Assembly: GCA_900544405.1 (NCBI GenBank)
Contig: UQVA01000007.1
Location: 18,749 to 82,748 of the forward strand
Direction: 5' to 3'
Length of the DNA: 64,000 bases
From: an uncultured Eubacteriales bacterium
GTDB taxonomy: Bacteria; Bacillota; Clostridia; Oscillospirales; Oscillospiraceae
Shown: one piece after another, positions 24,620 through 32,782 of the stretch
Layout of the letters: the number at the start of each line of letters is the position of its first letter
Position numbering within the stretch: the first letter of the stretch is position 1
Program-made: the position numbers and the translations under genes
The notes under the pieces: model-generated
Database searches by the model: none
What the model was told of the DNA's origin: nothing
The model's input: the letters and a program-made list of their open reading frames with translations, nothing else

Positions 24620-26908
24620 AGCAGTTTCCTCCTTGATCGTGGTGTGTTCCACGTTGTTAACGGGTTCCGTTTCGATTTCCTTGGGCTTGAAGAAGCGAAG
24701 CCGCAGGGCGTTGGTGACCACGAATACGGAGCTGCAGCTCATGGCCGCTGCGCCGATCATGGGGTTGAGAAGAATGTGAAAAGCGGGATAGAGTGCGCCC
24801 GCTGCCACGGGAATGCCCAGGCAGTTATAGAAGAACGCCCAGAACAGATTTTCCTTGATATTACGGATGGTCGCACGGCTCAGGGCCACGGCGTTGCCCA
24901 CGCCCATCAAAGAGCCGTTCATCAGCACCACGTCCGCCGATTCAATGGCGATGTCCGTGCCGTTGCCGATGGCCAGACCCACGTCTGCCGTCACCAGGGC
25001 AGGGGCGTCGTTGATGCCGTCGCCCACCATGACGACCTTGTGGCCCTCTTTGCGGAGCCGCTCCACCGCACCGGCCTTATCGCCGGGCAGCACGTCGGAA
25101 ATGACCCGGTCGATGCCTGCCTTGGCGGCAATGGCCTTGGCGGTCTTTTCGTTGTCGCCGGTGAGCATGACCACATTCAGGTGCATTTTCTTCATGGCGG
25201 CCACAGCGGCCACGCTGTCCGCTTTCAGCACGTCGGCGGCGACGATGGTGCCCAGATAGATGCCGTTTTCGGAGGCAAAGTGCAGGGGCGTTCCACCGGC
25301 GTCCACGCTGTCCGGCAGAGCCGGGATCTGGACGCCCAGTTCCTCCATGAGCCGTCCGTTGCCGCCGAAGAACTTTTTGCCTTCGATAACGCCGGACACG
25401 CCCTTGCCGGGGATGGTTTCAAATTTTTCTGCCTGGGGATGGTCCACACCGGCGGCCTTTTCCAGAATGGCCTTGGCAAAGGGATGCTCGGACTTTTCCT
25501 CCAAGGCTGCCGCCAGCTTCAGAAGCTCCGCCTCCGGCAGTCCGCCGGGGAGAATGTCGGTAACGGCAGGCTTGCCGGTGGTCAGGGTGCCGGTCTTATC
25601 CACCACCACCGTATCGACCTTATGCAGGTTTTCCAGGGCTTCCGCATTCTTAAAGAGCAGGCCCATCCGGGCGCCCCGGCCGGTGCCGACCATAATGGCC
25701 ACAGGGGTCGCCAGACCCAGAGCGCAGGGGCAGGAGATGACCAGCACGGAAATACCGATGTTCAATGCAAATTCCAGGTCGCCCTTGGCGATCATCCAGA
25801 CGGCGAAGGTCACCAGGGCGATGCCCATGACCACCGGCACAAACACACCGGCGATCTTATCCGCCAGACGGGCGATGGGGGCCTTGGAGCCGCCCGCTTC
25901 CTCCACCATGCGGATGATCTGGGACAGGGTCGTGTCCTCGCCGACCTTATCCGCACGGAATTCCAGGTAGCCCTCGGTATTGATGGTTGCAGCGGCTACG
26001 GTGTCGCCCACGGCCTTTTCCACGGGAACGCTTTCGCCGGTCAGGGCGCTCTGGTCCACGCTGGCCCGGCCGGAAAGCACCGTGCCGTCCACGGGAATAC
26101 GTCCGCCGGAGCGGACAATGACCGTATCGCCCAGCCGCACATCTTCCACGGCCACTTCCGTCTCTACCCCGTCCCGGCGGACCGTAGCGGTCTTGGGACT
26201 CAGGTCCATCAAAGCCCGGATGGCGTCGCCGGTCTTGCCCTTGGCACGGGTCTCCAGGAACTTGCCCAGGGTGATGAGGGTCAGAATCATGGAAGCAGAC
26301 TCAAAATACAGGTTCTCGCCATACTGATGGGCCGTCTCCATGTCGCCGTTGCCCATGGCGGCGGCCATGCGGAACAGGGCTGCCACGCCATAAATGAGCG
26401 CCGCCAGAGAGCCAACTGCAATCAGAGAGTCCATATTCGGCGCTCTGTGCCACAGGGCTTTCAGGCCACGGGTATAATAGACCCGGTTCAGGTACACCAC
26501 CGGCAACGTCAGGAAGAATTGCAGCAGTGCCCCCATCAGGGGGTTGTGGTGATACCACATAGGTACCGGCAGGCCGATCATGTGGCCCATGGTGAAGTAC
26601 ATGAGAACAACGAGAAACACCGCCGAGGCGATGAGTCTTGTTTTCATTTCTTTCAGGGGATTTTCCGTCTGCACCGGCTGGGGTGCCGCCTTCTTCCCCG
26701 GCGTTTCCGGAATGGCTCCGTAGCCCGCGTCCGACACCGCCTTCTGAATGGCGGGGATGACGCTCTCGTCCTTGGCCTCCACCACCATGGTGTTGGCCAG
26801 AAGATTCACCTCTGCGCTGTCCACACCGGCTGTCTGCCGGGTCACTTTCTCCACCCTGGCCGAACAGGCGGCGCAGGTCATACCGGTGACTTGGAACCGT
26901 ATCTTCAT
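24422..26908 (-). CDS. copA: Copper P1B-ATPase with fused CopZ-like tail
   Basis: 828 residues. N-terminal HMA domain with GMTCAACSARVEKV; about eight membrane spans; CPC metal site in ISCPCALGLATPVA; Asp phosphorylation in DKTGTLTTGKP; SEHP and GDGINDAPAL motifs. Pumps Cu(I) out. After residue about 760 a linker leads to a second HMA domain at the C-terminus (VEGMMCGHCKMHVE), which is not usual for CopA. ATG at 26908. The final 66 codons have their own start (see the nested entry). Divergent from an HxlR-type regulator. Confidence 0.95.
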   Translation of the reverse strand: MKIRFQVTGMTCAACSARVEKVTRQTAGVDSAEVNLLANTMVVEAKDESVIPAIQKAVSDAGYGAIPETPGKKAAPQPVQTENPLKEMKTRLIASAVFLVVLMYFTMGHMIGLPVPMWYHHNPLMGALLQFFLTLPVVYLNRVYYTRGLKALWHRAPNMDSLIAVGSLAALIYGVAALFRMAAAMGNGDMETAHQYGENLYFESASMILTLITLGKFLETRAKGKTGDAIRALMDLSPKTATVRRDGVETEVAVEDVRLGDTVIVRSGGRIPVDGTVLSGRASVDQSALTGESVPVEKAVGDTVAAATINTEGYLEFRADKVGEDTTLSQIIRMVEEAGGSKAPIARLADKIAGVFVPVVMGIALVTFAVWMIAKGDLEFALNIGISVLVISCPCALGLATPVAIMVGTGRGARMGLLFKNAEALENLHKVDTVVVDKTGTLTTGKPAVTDILPGGLPEAELLKLAAALEEKSEHPFAKAILEKAAGVDHPQAEKFETIPGKGVSGVIEGKKFFGGNGRLMEELGVQIPALPDSVDAGGTPLHFASENGIYLGTIVAADVLKADSVAAVAAMKKMHLNVVMLTGDNEKTAKAIAAKAGIDRVISDVLPGDKAGAVERLRKEGHKVVMVGDGINDAPALVTADVGLAIGNGTDIAIESADVVLMNGSLMGVGNAVALSRATIRNIKENLFWAFFYNCLGIPVAAGALYPAFHILLNPMIGAAAMSCSSVFVVTNALRLRFFKPKEIETEPVNNVEHTTIKEETAMKTVIHVEGMMCGHCKMHVENACKGVPGVTDAVVDLAAKNVTVTGDADLAALKAAITEAGYQVVD

Positions 26909-26955
26909 AGTATCCTGTCCTTTCCAAAAAGTCAACAGCCACGTTGAAATTCCCG

Positions 26956-26984
26956 TTGACTTCTTTTTGTTTTTATGCTAACAT
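26956..26984 (+). promoter_or_regulatory. Promoter of hxlR-degV
   Basis: TTGACT at 26956-26961 and TAACAT at 26979-26984, 17-base spacer, with TG two bases before the -10 hexamer. Confidence 0.65.
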
Positions 26985-27009
26985 CTTACCATAAATCGAG
27001 GAAAAAGCA

Positions 27010-27034
27010 AGTATGCACTATTTTGTGCGATACT
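27010..27034. promoter_or_regulatory. Inverted repeat, possible HxlR operator
   Basis: AGTATGCAC (27010-27018) and GTGCGATACT (27025-27034) form an imperfect dyad about 20 bases after the expected transcription start. HxlR proteins bind such repeats and often their own gene. Confidence 0.35.
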
Positions 27035-27059
27035 ACCCTTTTTGATACTGGAGGTCATC

Positions 27060-27446
27060 ATGGTCACCAACGATCATTGCCCCGTGGAAGCCACACTGGA
27101 GCTTATCGGCGGCAAATACAAATCCCTGATCCTCTGGCACCTTGCCGGAGGCATACTGCGGTTCAATGAACTGCAAAAGCAGCTGCCCAGCGCCACACCG
27201 AAAATGCTCACCCAGCAGCTTCGGGAGCTGGAAGCCCAAAAACTGATCCACCGGGAAGTTTTTCCCGTGATCCCGCCCAGAGTGGAATACTCTCTCACGG
27301 ATCTAGGCAAGAGTTTGATGCCCATTCTGGTCGCCATGCGGGACTGGGGCAGCGAATACCTGAGTAAGAAGAACGTGAAGCCCTGCTGCTTCATGATCGG
27401 CTCCGATCCCGTCCACACCCCCACACCACAGAAAGGAACCTTATGA
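27060..27446 (+). CDS. HxlR-family transcriptional regulator
   Basis: 128 residues, winged helix: CPVEATLELIGGKYKSLILW, then LPSATPKMLTQQLRELEAQ and the wing PPRVEYSLTDLGKSL. HxlR proteins sense redox, aldehydes or quinones, often by one Cys near the N-terminus (Cys6 here). ATG at 27060 with GGAGG upstream. It is divergent from copA and coupled to degV by ATGA. Confidence 0.85.
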   Translation: MVTNDHCPVEATLELIGGKYKSLILWHLAGGILRFNELQKQLPSATPKMLTQQLRELEAQKLIHREVFPVIPPRVEYSLTDLGKSLMPILVAMRDWGSEYLSKKNVKPCCFMIGSDPVHTPTPQKGTL

Positions 27447-28291
27447 GAATCAAGATCACTTCCGACTCTACCTGCGACCTGTCCCCCCGGCAGGTCACCG
27501 AAAACGACATTACCATCATTCCGCTCATCGTCATGAAGGACGGGCAGGAATTCATCGACGGCGTGACCATCACCCCGGAGGAGATTTTCGCCCATGTTGC
27601 CAACGGCGGAAGTCTCTGCTCCACCGCAGCCCGGAGCGTGGGGACCTTCCAGGAGGTCTTTGCCAAGTACAGCAAGGAATACGATGCCGTCATTCACATT
27701 GACATCGGTGCCGATTTTTCCTCCAGCTATCAGAACGCCTGCGTGGCCGCAGCGGAGTTTCCCAACGTCCGGGTCATCGATTCCCGGAACCTGTCCACCG
27801 GTCAGGGCCATATCGTCATGAAAGCCGTGGAATTGTCCAAGACCATGGACGATCTGGATGCCATCGTGGAAGCGCTGGAGGACTACGTTCCCCGGGTGGA
27901 GGCCAGCTTCCTGCTGGACCGGCTGGACTACATGGCCAAGGGCGGCCGCTGCTCCAGCGTGGTGGCCCTTGGGGCCAACCTGCTGCACCTGAAGCCCTGC
28001 ATCGAGGTCAAGGACGGAAAAATGTCCGTTGTCAAGAAGTACCGTGGCCACTACGATAAGTGCCTTGCAGACTACGTAGAGGACCGGCTGAAAGACCGGC
28101 CCAATCTGGAAACGGACCTGCTGTTCGTGACCCACACCCCCGTCACGGACGAGTGCATGGCCGCCGTGAAGGAAGCCATTGCGAAATACGGCAGCCGGTT
28201 CACCCATGTGGAGGACACCAACGCCGGATGCACCGTGTCCTGCCATTGCGGGCCGGGGACTCTGGGCGTGCTGTTCATCCGTGGCAAATAA
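27443..28291 (+). CDS. DegV-family fatty-acid-binding protein
   Basis: 282 residues; KITSDSTCDLSP at the start, SGSFQEV-like AARSVGTFQEVF, GANLLHLKPCIEV and a C-terminal GPGTLGVLFI, all typical of DegV/FakB. FakB presents fatty acids to FakA for phosphorylation. A C-terminal HxHCGPGTLG segment is present. ATGA overlap with hxlR. Confidence 0.85.
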   Translation: MRIKITSDSTCDLSPRQVTENDITIIPLIVMKDGQEFIDGVTITPEEIFAHVANGGSLCSTAARSVGTFQEVFAKYSKEYDAVIHIDIGADFSSSYQNACVAAAEFPNVRVIDSRNLSTGQGHIVMKAVELSKTMDDLDAIVEALEDYVPRVEASFLLDRLDYMAKGGRCSSVVALGANLLHLKPCIEVKDGKMSVVKKYRGHYDKCLADYVEDRLKDRPNLETDLLFVTHTPVTDECMAAVKEAIAKYGSRFTHVEDTNAGCTVSCHCGPGTLGVLFIRGK

Positions 28292-28296
28292 AATAC

Positions 28297-28329
28297 GGGC
28301 GGCAGAGGGATTTTCCCCTGCCGCTTTTT
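28297..28329 (+). terminator. Terminator after degV
   Basis: GCGGCAG/CTGCCGC stem with a 12-base loop followed by TTTTTT. Confidence 0.85.
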
Positions 28330-28521
28330 TCATGTTCCTTCTGCCGGGCGGATGACCCGGCGGACATTTTTTTCTGCCTTGAACCGGGGCGTCATCAGTT
28401 CATGGCCGCAGCCCAGGCACTTGAGGCGAAAATCCGCCCCGGTCCGCTCCACCAGCCAGCGCTTTTCGCCACAGGGGTGTGCTTTTTTCATTTCCAGAAT
28501 GTCCCCAACCAGAATCTCCAC
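28330..28521 (-). CDS. DUF951 zinc-ribbon protein
   Basis: 63 residues of the DUF951 type: VGDILEMKKAHPCG, KCLGCGHELM and a basic end. Three cysteines can bind a metal. Often next to nucleoid or translation genes; its role is unknown. It ends at the degV terminator and starts three bases after the rarA stop. Confidence 0.8.
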   Translation of the reverse strand: MEILVGDILEMKKAHPCGEKRWLVERTGADFRLKCLGCGHELMTPRFKAEKNVRRVIRPAEGT

Positions 28522-28524
28522 GGT

Positions 28525-29787
28525 TCACTCCCCCTTGATGGCATCCCAATACTGCTTCGCCGCTTGCTCTACCTTATTGGGTCCGTAGTGATAATAAGTC
28601 TTGCCCGCCAGAATGTCGGGAAGATACTGTTGCTTTACATAGTGATTGGGGAAATCGTGGGGGTACAGATACCCCTGCTCCCGCTCCATGGTGTAAGTGT
28701 CCGCATGGACGTTCTGCAAGTGCCGGGGGAAATCCCCCGCCAGGCCCTTCCGGACGTCCGCCAGTGCTTCATCCAGAGCCAGGTGGCCGGAATTGGACTT
28801 AGGAGCCGTAGCCATCAGCACCGCCGCATCCCCCAGAGGAATCCTTGCCTCCGGCATTCCCACCATCAGCGCCATATCCACGCAGGATTTCACGATAGGC
28901 AAAATCATCGGATAGGCCAGACCAATATCCTCCGCCGCCGTGACCATCATCCGGCGGCAGGCTGCCTGCATCTGCCCCGCTTCCAGCAGCCGGGCCAGAT
29001 AATGACAGGCCGCATCCGGATCCGAACCGCGCAGGGATTTTTGCAGGGCGGAAAGAAGGTCATAATAATTATCTCCCTCCCGGTCGGCATGCATGGCGCT
29101 TTTCTGGGTGACGGCTTTCGCATCCGCCAGGGTCAGGGTGATTTTTCCGTCCTGCGGAACCCCCACGGAGAACAGGACTTCCAGGGCATTCATGGCCTTA
29201 CGGATGTCCCCGCCGCAGGCCCCGGCAATGTACTCCAAGGCCCCTTCCTCCGGGGCCGCCGTCAGGCCGTTCCGCTCCTCCAGATACTTCACCGCCCGGT
29301 GAATGGCCTGCAGGGCCGCCTCGGCAGAAATCTGTTTGAATTCAAAGACCGTGCTGCGGCTCAGGATGGCGTTGAACACATAGAAATAGGGGTTCTCCGT
29401 GGTGGAGGCAATCAAGGTGATTTTCCCGTTTTCGATGTATTCCAGCAGACTTTGCTGCTGCTTTTTATTGAATGACTGAATCTCATCCAGATACAGCAGC
29501 ACCCCGTTGGGAGCCAGGAACGTATCCAACTGAGACACAATGTTCTTAATATCCGCCGTGGAGGCGGTGGTTGCATTGAGCTGATAGAGGGTCCGCTTGG
29601 TCTGCTTGGCGATGATGTTGGCCACGGTTGTCTTTCCCGTGCCGCTGGGACCGTAGAAAATCATGTTTGGGATATTCCCGGAATCCACCAGCCGCCGCAG
29701 GACCCCGTCCTTCCCAAGAATATGCTCCTGACCGTAGACCTCGTCCAGGGTCTGGGGCCGCAAAATATCGGCAAGTGGCTGGTACAT
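28525..29787 (-). CDS. rarA: Replication-associated recombination ATPase RarA
   Basis: 420 residues, AAA+ family. Walker A GPSGTGKTT, Walker B YLDEIQSFNKKQQ, sensor TTENP and the RarA tetramer domain at the C-terminus (YPHDFPNHYVKQQYLP). Acts at stalled forks on single-stranded DNA gaps. Start at 29787. Confidence 0.93.
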   Translation of the reverse strand: MYQPLADILRPQTLDEVYGQEHILGKDGVLRRLVDSGNIPNMIFYGPSGTGKTTVANIIAKQTKRTLYQLNATTASTADIKNIVSQLDTFLAPNGVLLYLDEIQSFNKKQQQSLLEYIENGKITLIASTTENPYFYVFNAILSRSTVFEFKQISAEAALQAIHRAVKYLEERNGLTAAPEEGALEYIAGACGGDIRKAMNALEVLFSVGVPQDGKITLTLADAKAVTQKSAMHADREGDNYYDLLSALQKSLRGSDPDAACHYLARLLEAGQMQAACRRMMVTAAEDIGLAYPMILPIVKSCVDMALMVGMPEARIPLGDAAVLMATAPKSNSGHLALDEALADVRKGLAGDFPRHLQNVHADTYTMEREQGYLYPHDFPNHYVKQQYLPDILAGKTYYHYGPNKVEQAAKQYWDAIKGE

Positions 29788-29877
29788 GGCAGTTTCTCCT
29801 TTGACGTTTTCTCTAGTATAACACAGCTTACGCGAAAAGTCATCCGGTTTTGAAAATATTTTCGCCTGTTTGTTTGA

Positions 29878-30504
29878 CTATTTTATAAACATCACAACGC
29901 CGCACTCATATGGATGGTCCAGAAACAGCACTTCCCGGCTCTTGGGGGCCCGGCGCAAAATCAGCAGCAAAATCAGGAAGTCTCCCCCGCCGCCCAAAAA
30001 CATGGCCTCACCCAGCAGGAACAGAAAGAAGCTCCCGGTGACAATGGATACGGCAGTCAGGCCGAAGCCCAGCATCACCGTAGGCATCACGCCGCCGAAT
30101 ATGTACTGCCCCTTTTTCAGCGGGTCCCGGCAGGTGCAGTAGGGCGTCAGCATACTCCAAATAATGCCGAATTCAATGCTTTTCCGGTGATTTTCCGCAA
30201 AAATCCCCCAGCAGATACCGTGTATTAACTCATGGACCACGCAAAGCGCCAGGGATCCCACGAAAAACGCCAGCCAGGTATCAAATCTGACCACGCACCG
30301 GCTAAACCCATACTTTTCAAGATACAAAAACGCCCCAATGAGGCAGAACGGGGTCATCAGTAAGGCCCCCAGATTTGCTTGGACAACGCTGACCGTCAAG
30401 TCCTTCCGCTCGTAGCCCTGGGCCGTCAGCTTTCCGGATGTGACCGCAAATTCCGCCTTCCGTTTTTCCTCCCGGGCCGTTAAGACCCGCTCTTTTCTTT
30501 CCAT
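29878..30504 (-). CDS. DUF3267 membrane metalloprotease-like protein
   Basis: 208 residues, about five spans. HELIH in ALCVVHELIHGICWGIF fits a zinc site of M50-type membrane proteases, and MPTVMLGFGL with Pro is the second motif of DUF3267. ATG at 30504 with AAAGGAG; the frame to 30555 lacks a site. Substrate unknown. Confidence 0.78.
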   Translation of the reverse strand: MERKERVLTAREEKRKAEFAVTSGKLTAQGYERKDLTVSVVQANLGALLMTPFCLIGAFLYLEKYGFSRCVVRFDTWLAFFVGSLALCVVHELIHGICWGIFAENHRKSIEFGIIWSMLTPYCTCRDPLKKGQYIFGGVMPTVMLGFGLTAVSIVTGSFFLFLLGEAMFLGGGGDFLILLLILRRAPKSREVLFLDHPYECGVVMFIK

Positions 30505-30558
30505 TTTCTTCTCCTTTACGGAAAAGCGCCCGGAGGCAGTCCGGGCGCTTTTCATTTT

Positions 30559-31500
30559 TTAGAATGTGGCCACATCCGGGTCCGCCGGCATGGCCTTGTC
30601 CACGGAAACAGCGGTCAGGATGGGACCCTTGTCCCCCTGATAGAGGGCATGGGGTTCACAGGAAATTTTCGCCGTGACCATGACCCACTCCCGGGACTTG
30701 AGGCTCGTCGCCTTCTCGTAGCGGCAGGGCACGCCGCAGAACTGAATATCCTCCACGCAGCAGGTCATCACGAACCGGCCGGGGGCGAACATCTTATTCT
30801 TGTCCTTCCGCAGCATGGCCACCTGGGCCTTGAAGCAGACGGTCTTGCCCTCGTACTTCTCCGGCTCCTCGTTCACGTCCCGATACCACAGGGCGTAATC
30901 CTCGTCCTTCACGGTGATGATGGGGGCGTTGATGTCAAAGGGCAGTGGGTCCACGATGTCGTCCTGCTGGGTCGTGCCGTCGGTGTACTCGTAGAGAATG
31001 TCCACCTGTCGGTTGGCGGCACGGGCCACTTTATGCAGGGGCATGGTGTCCTCCCCGGGCTTCACCCGGTTGAAAATCACCATCTGGGCCCCGGTGAGTT
31101 TGTCCATCATCAGGTTCCGCATATTGGCGTTGTAAGCCTGGAAGGTGGTGGCATCGGCAAACATGACCTCCTGGGCCACGGCCCACTCCTCCGGGAACCG
31201 GGCATACAGGTCGCCCACCAGCTTCATGCCGTTCAGCTCGGCAACCACCCGCTCGGCCTTATGCTTCCGGGACAGCTCCCGCAGCTCCCCGGACGTGACG
31301 GAGTCCTGATCGACCACTTCCAGATAGACGTTCTTGTAGGGGTAGGAGCTAAAATCATACTCCTCCTCCCCTTCCTCGCAGACCAGAAGCAGGGTCCGCT
31401 CGCCGGAATTGAACCGGGGATCCTCCAGGGTCTCCTGAATAAACTTGGTCTTGCCGGAATCCAGAAATCCGGTAAACACATAAACGGGAATTTGCTCCAT
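30559..31500 (-). CDS. G3E (CobW-like) GTPase with DUF1980-like tail
   Basis: 313 residues. P-loop FTGFLDSGKT, second motif VFADATTF and FNRVKPGEDTMP similar to the NKxD region. The C-terminal 130 residues read like an OB-fold DUF1980 region (ISCEPHALYQGDKGPILTAV). So a metallochaperone-type GTPase with a tail. It is two bases downstream of a second G3E gene, so both are one unit. Confidence 0.72.
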   Translation of the reverse strand: MEQIPVYVFTGFLDSGKTKFIQETLEDPRFNSGERTLLLVCEEGEEEYDFSSYPYKNVYLEVVDQDSVTSGELRELSRKHKAERVVAELNGMKLVGDLYARFPEEWAVAQEVMFADATTFQAYNANMRNLMMDKLTGAQMVIFNRVKPGEDTMPLHKVARAANRQVDILYEYTDGTTQQDDIVDPLPFDINAPIITVKDEDYALWYRDVNEEPEKYEGKTVCFKAQVAMLRKDKNKMFAPGRFVMTCCVEDIQFCGVPCRYEKATSLKSREWVMVTAKISCEPHALYQGDKGPILTAVSVDKAMPADPDVATF

Positions 31501-31502
31501 GC

Positions 31503-32672
31503 TTACACCCCGAACAGGCAGGCCAGGCCCTCTTCATCCAGCTTCGAGCCGATAACGCACAGCTTGCCGGTAACGTCGGCAGTGCCGAAGCGGACATTCT
31601 CCTCACCGGGAACGAAGTCAAAGTGGATCCATTTGCCGTCCTCAGCGGGCACGATGCCCTTGGCCCGGAGAATGATGCCGTAACTACCGGAATCCAGACC
31701 CGTTAGGGCTTCCTTCACATTCTCCACGGTGAACTTCCGGGAAGTCTCCACACCCCAGGAGGTGAACACCTCGTCGGCGTGGTGGTGATGATGGTGATGC
31801 TCCTCACCCTCATCGTCCTCGTCATGGTGATGGTGGCAGCAGCAGTGATGCTCATGCTCGTCATCGTCCTCATCCTCGTCGTGATGGTGATGGCAGCAAT
31901 GGTGATCGTGGTCGTCATCATCGTCATGGTGATGGTGGCAGCAATGATGCTCGTCATCATCATCCTCGTCATCATGGTGATGGTGATGATGGTGATGCTC
32001 CTCTTCCTCCACGTCTTCCTCTTCTTCCTCCAGCTTCAGCCGCTCCTGCTCCAATGCCGCCAGCTCCGCAGCCAGAGAAGCCTTACCTTCCATGGCCTCC
32101 AGAATCTGGGCACCGGTCAGCTGATCCCAAGGGGTGGTGACAATGGTTGCAACAGCGTTATGCTCCCGGATCAGAGCCACGGCAGCGTCCAGCTTATCCT
32201 GAGCAATAGAGTCGGTCCGGGACAGGAGGATGGTGGAGGCGGTCTCGATCTGGTTGTTGTAGAACTCACCGAAGTTCTTCATATAGACCTTCACCTTGGT
32301 AGCGTCGGCCACGGCCACAGTGTTGCCCAGGGTCACATCGTCGCCAGTGACTTTGTTCACGGCACCGATCACATCGGACAGCTTGCCCACACCGGAGGGC
32401 TCGATGAGGATACGGTCGGGATGGTACTCGGCAATGACCTTCTTCAGGGCCTTGCCGAAGTCGCCCACCAGAGAGCAGCAGATGCAGCCGGAGTTCATTT
32501 CGGTAATGGCGATTCCAGCCTCCTGCAGAAAGCCGCCGTCAATGCCGATCTCACCGAACTCGTTCTCGATGAGGACCAGCTTTTCGCCCTTGTAGCCCTC
32601 GGCGATCATTTTCTTGATCAGGGTCGTCTTACCGGCTCCCAGGAATCCGGAGTAAATGTCGATTTTGGTCAT
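31503..32672 (-). CDS. G3E GTPase with extreme His/Cys/Asp-Glu insert
   Basis: 389 residues. GTPase core: GFLGAGKTT (9-17), the CxCC metal site GCICCSL (62-67), EPSGVG, and a CobW C-terminal domain. Between them residues 215-298 are almost only Glu, Asp, His and Cys, with 35 His and 7 Cys, built from units like HHCCHHHHDD. COG0523 proteins (ZNG1, ZigA) deliver Zn to client enzymes under starvation. The insert should bind many Zn, Ni or Co ions. Directly upstream of the other G3E gene. No Zur box recognised by eye. Confidence 0.85.
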   Translation of the reverse strand: MTKIDIYSGFLGAGKTTLIKKMIAEGYKGEKLVLIENEFGEIGIDGGFLQEAGIAITEMNSGCICCSLVGDFGKALKKVIAEYHPDRILIEPSGVGKLSDVIGAVNKVTGDDVTLGNTVAVADATKVKVYMKNFGEFYNNQIETASTILLSRTDSIAQDKLDAAVALIREHNAVATIVTTPWDQLTGAQILEAMEGKASLAAELAALEQERLKLEEEEEDVEEEEHHHHHHHHDDEDDDDEHHCCHHHHDDDDDHDHHCCHHHHDEDEDDDEHEHHCCCHHHHDEDDEGEEHHHHHHHADEVFTSWGVETSRKFTVENVKEALTGLDSGSYGIILRAKGIVPAEDGKWIHFDFVPGEENVRFGTADVTGKLCVIGSKLDEEGLACLFGV

Positions 32673-32744
32673 AAAAACACCTTCTAAAAAGATTTTCTGC
32701 TATGTAGTATAGCACTGTTTTTGAAAAATAGCAAGGTTCTGCCG

Positions 32745-32776
32745 GAAAAATCCCCCGGAAATTGCTTTCCGGGGGA
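32745..32776 (-). terminator. Terminator after the LCP gene
   Basis: TCCCCCGGAA/TTCCGGGGGA stem, TTTTT on the minus strand. Confidence 0.85.
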
Positions 32777-32782
32777 ATATCA

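Noticed and set aside
24203..26947. 914-codon frame on the plus strand
   Set aside because: Antisense of the copA gene; rich in His, Gly and Gln without motifs.
31715..32010. CRISPR array at the His-rich repeat
   Set aside because: Repeats are in-frame codon units of a protein with no regular spacer of 30-40 bases.
31779..32687. Plus-strand frame rich in Met/Val/Ile/Leu
   Set aside because: It is the complement of the His/Asp codons in the G3E GTPase insert, which gives an apparent hydrophobic string by codon complement.
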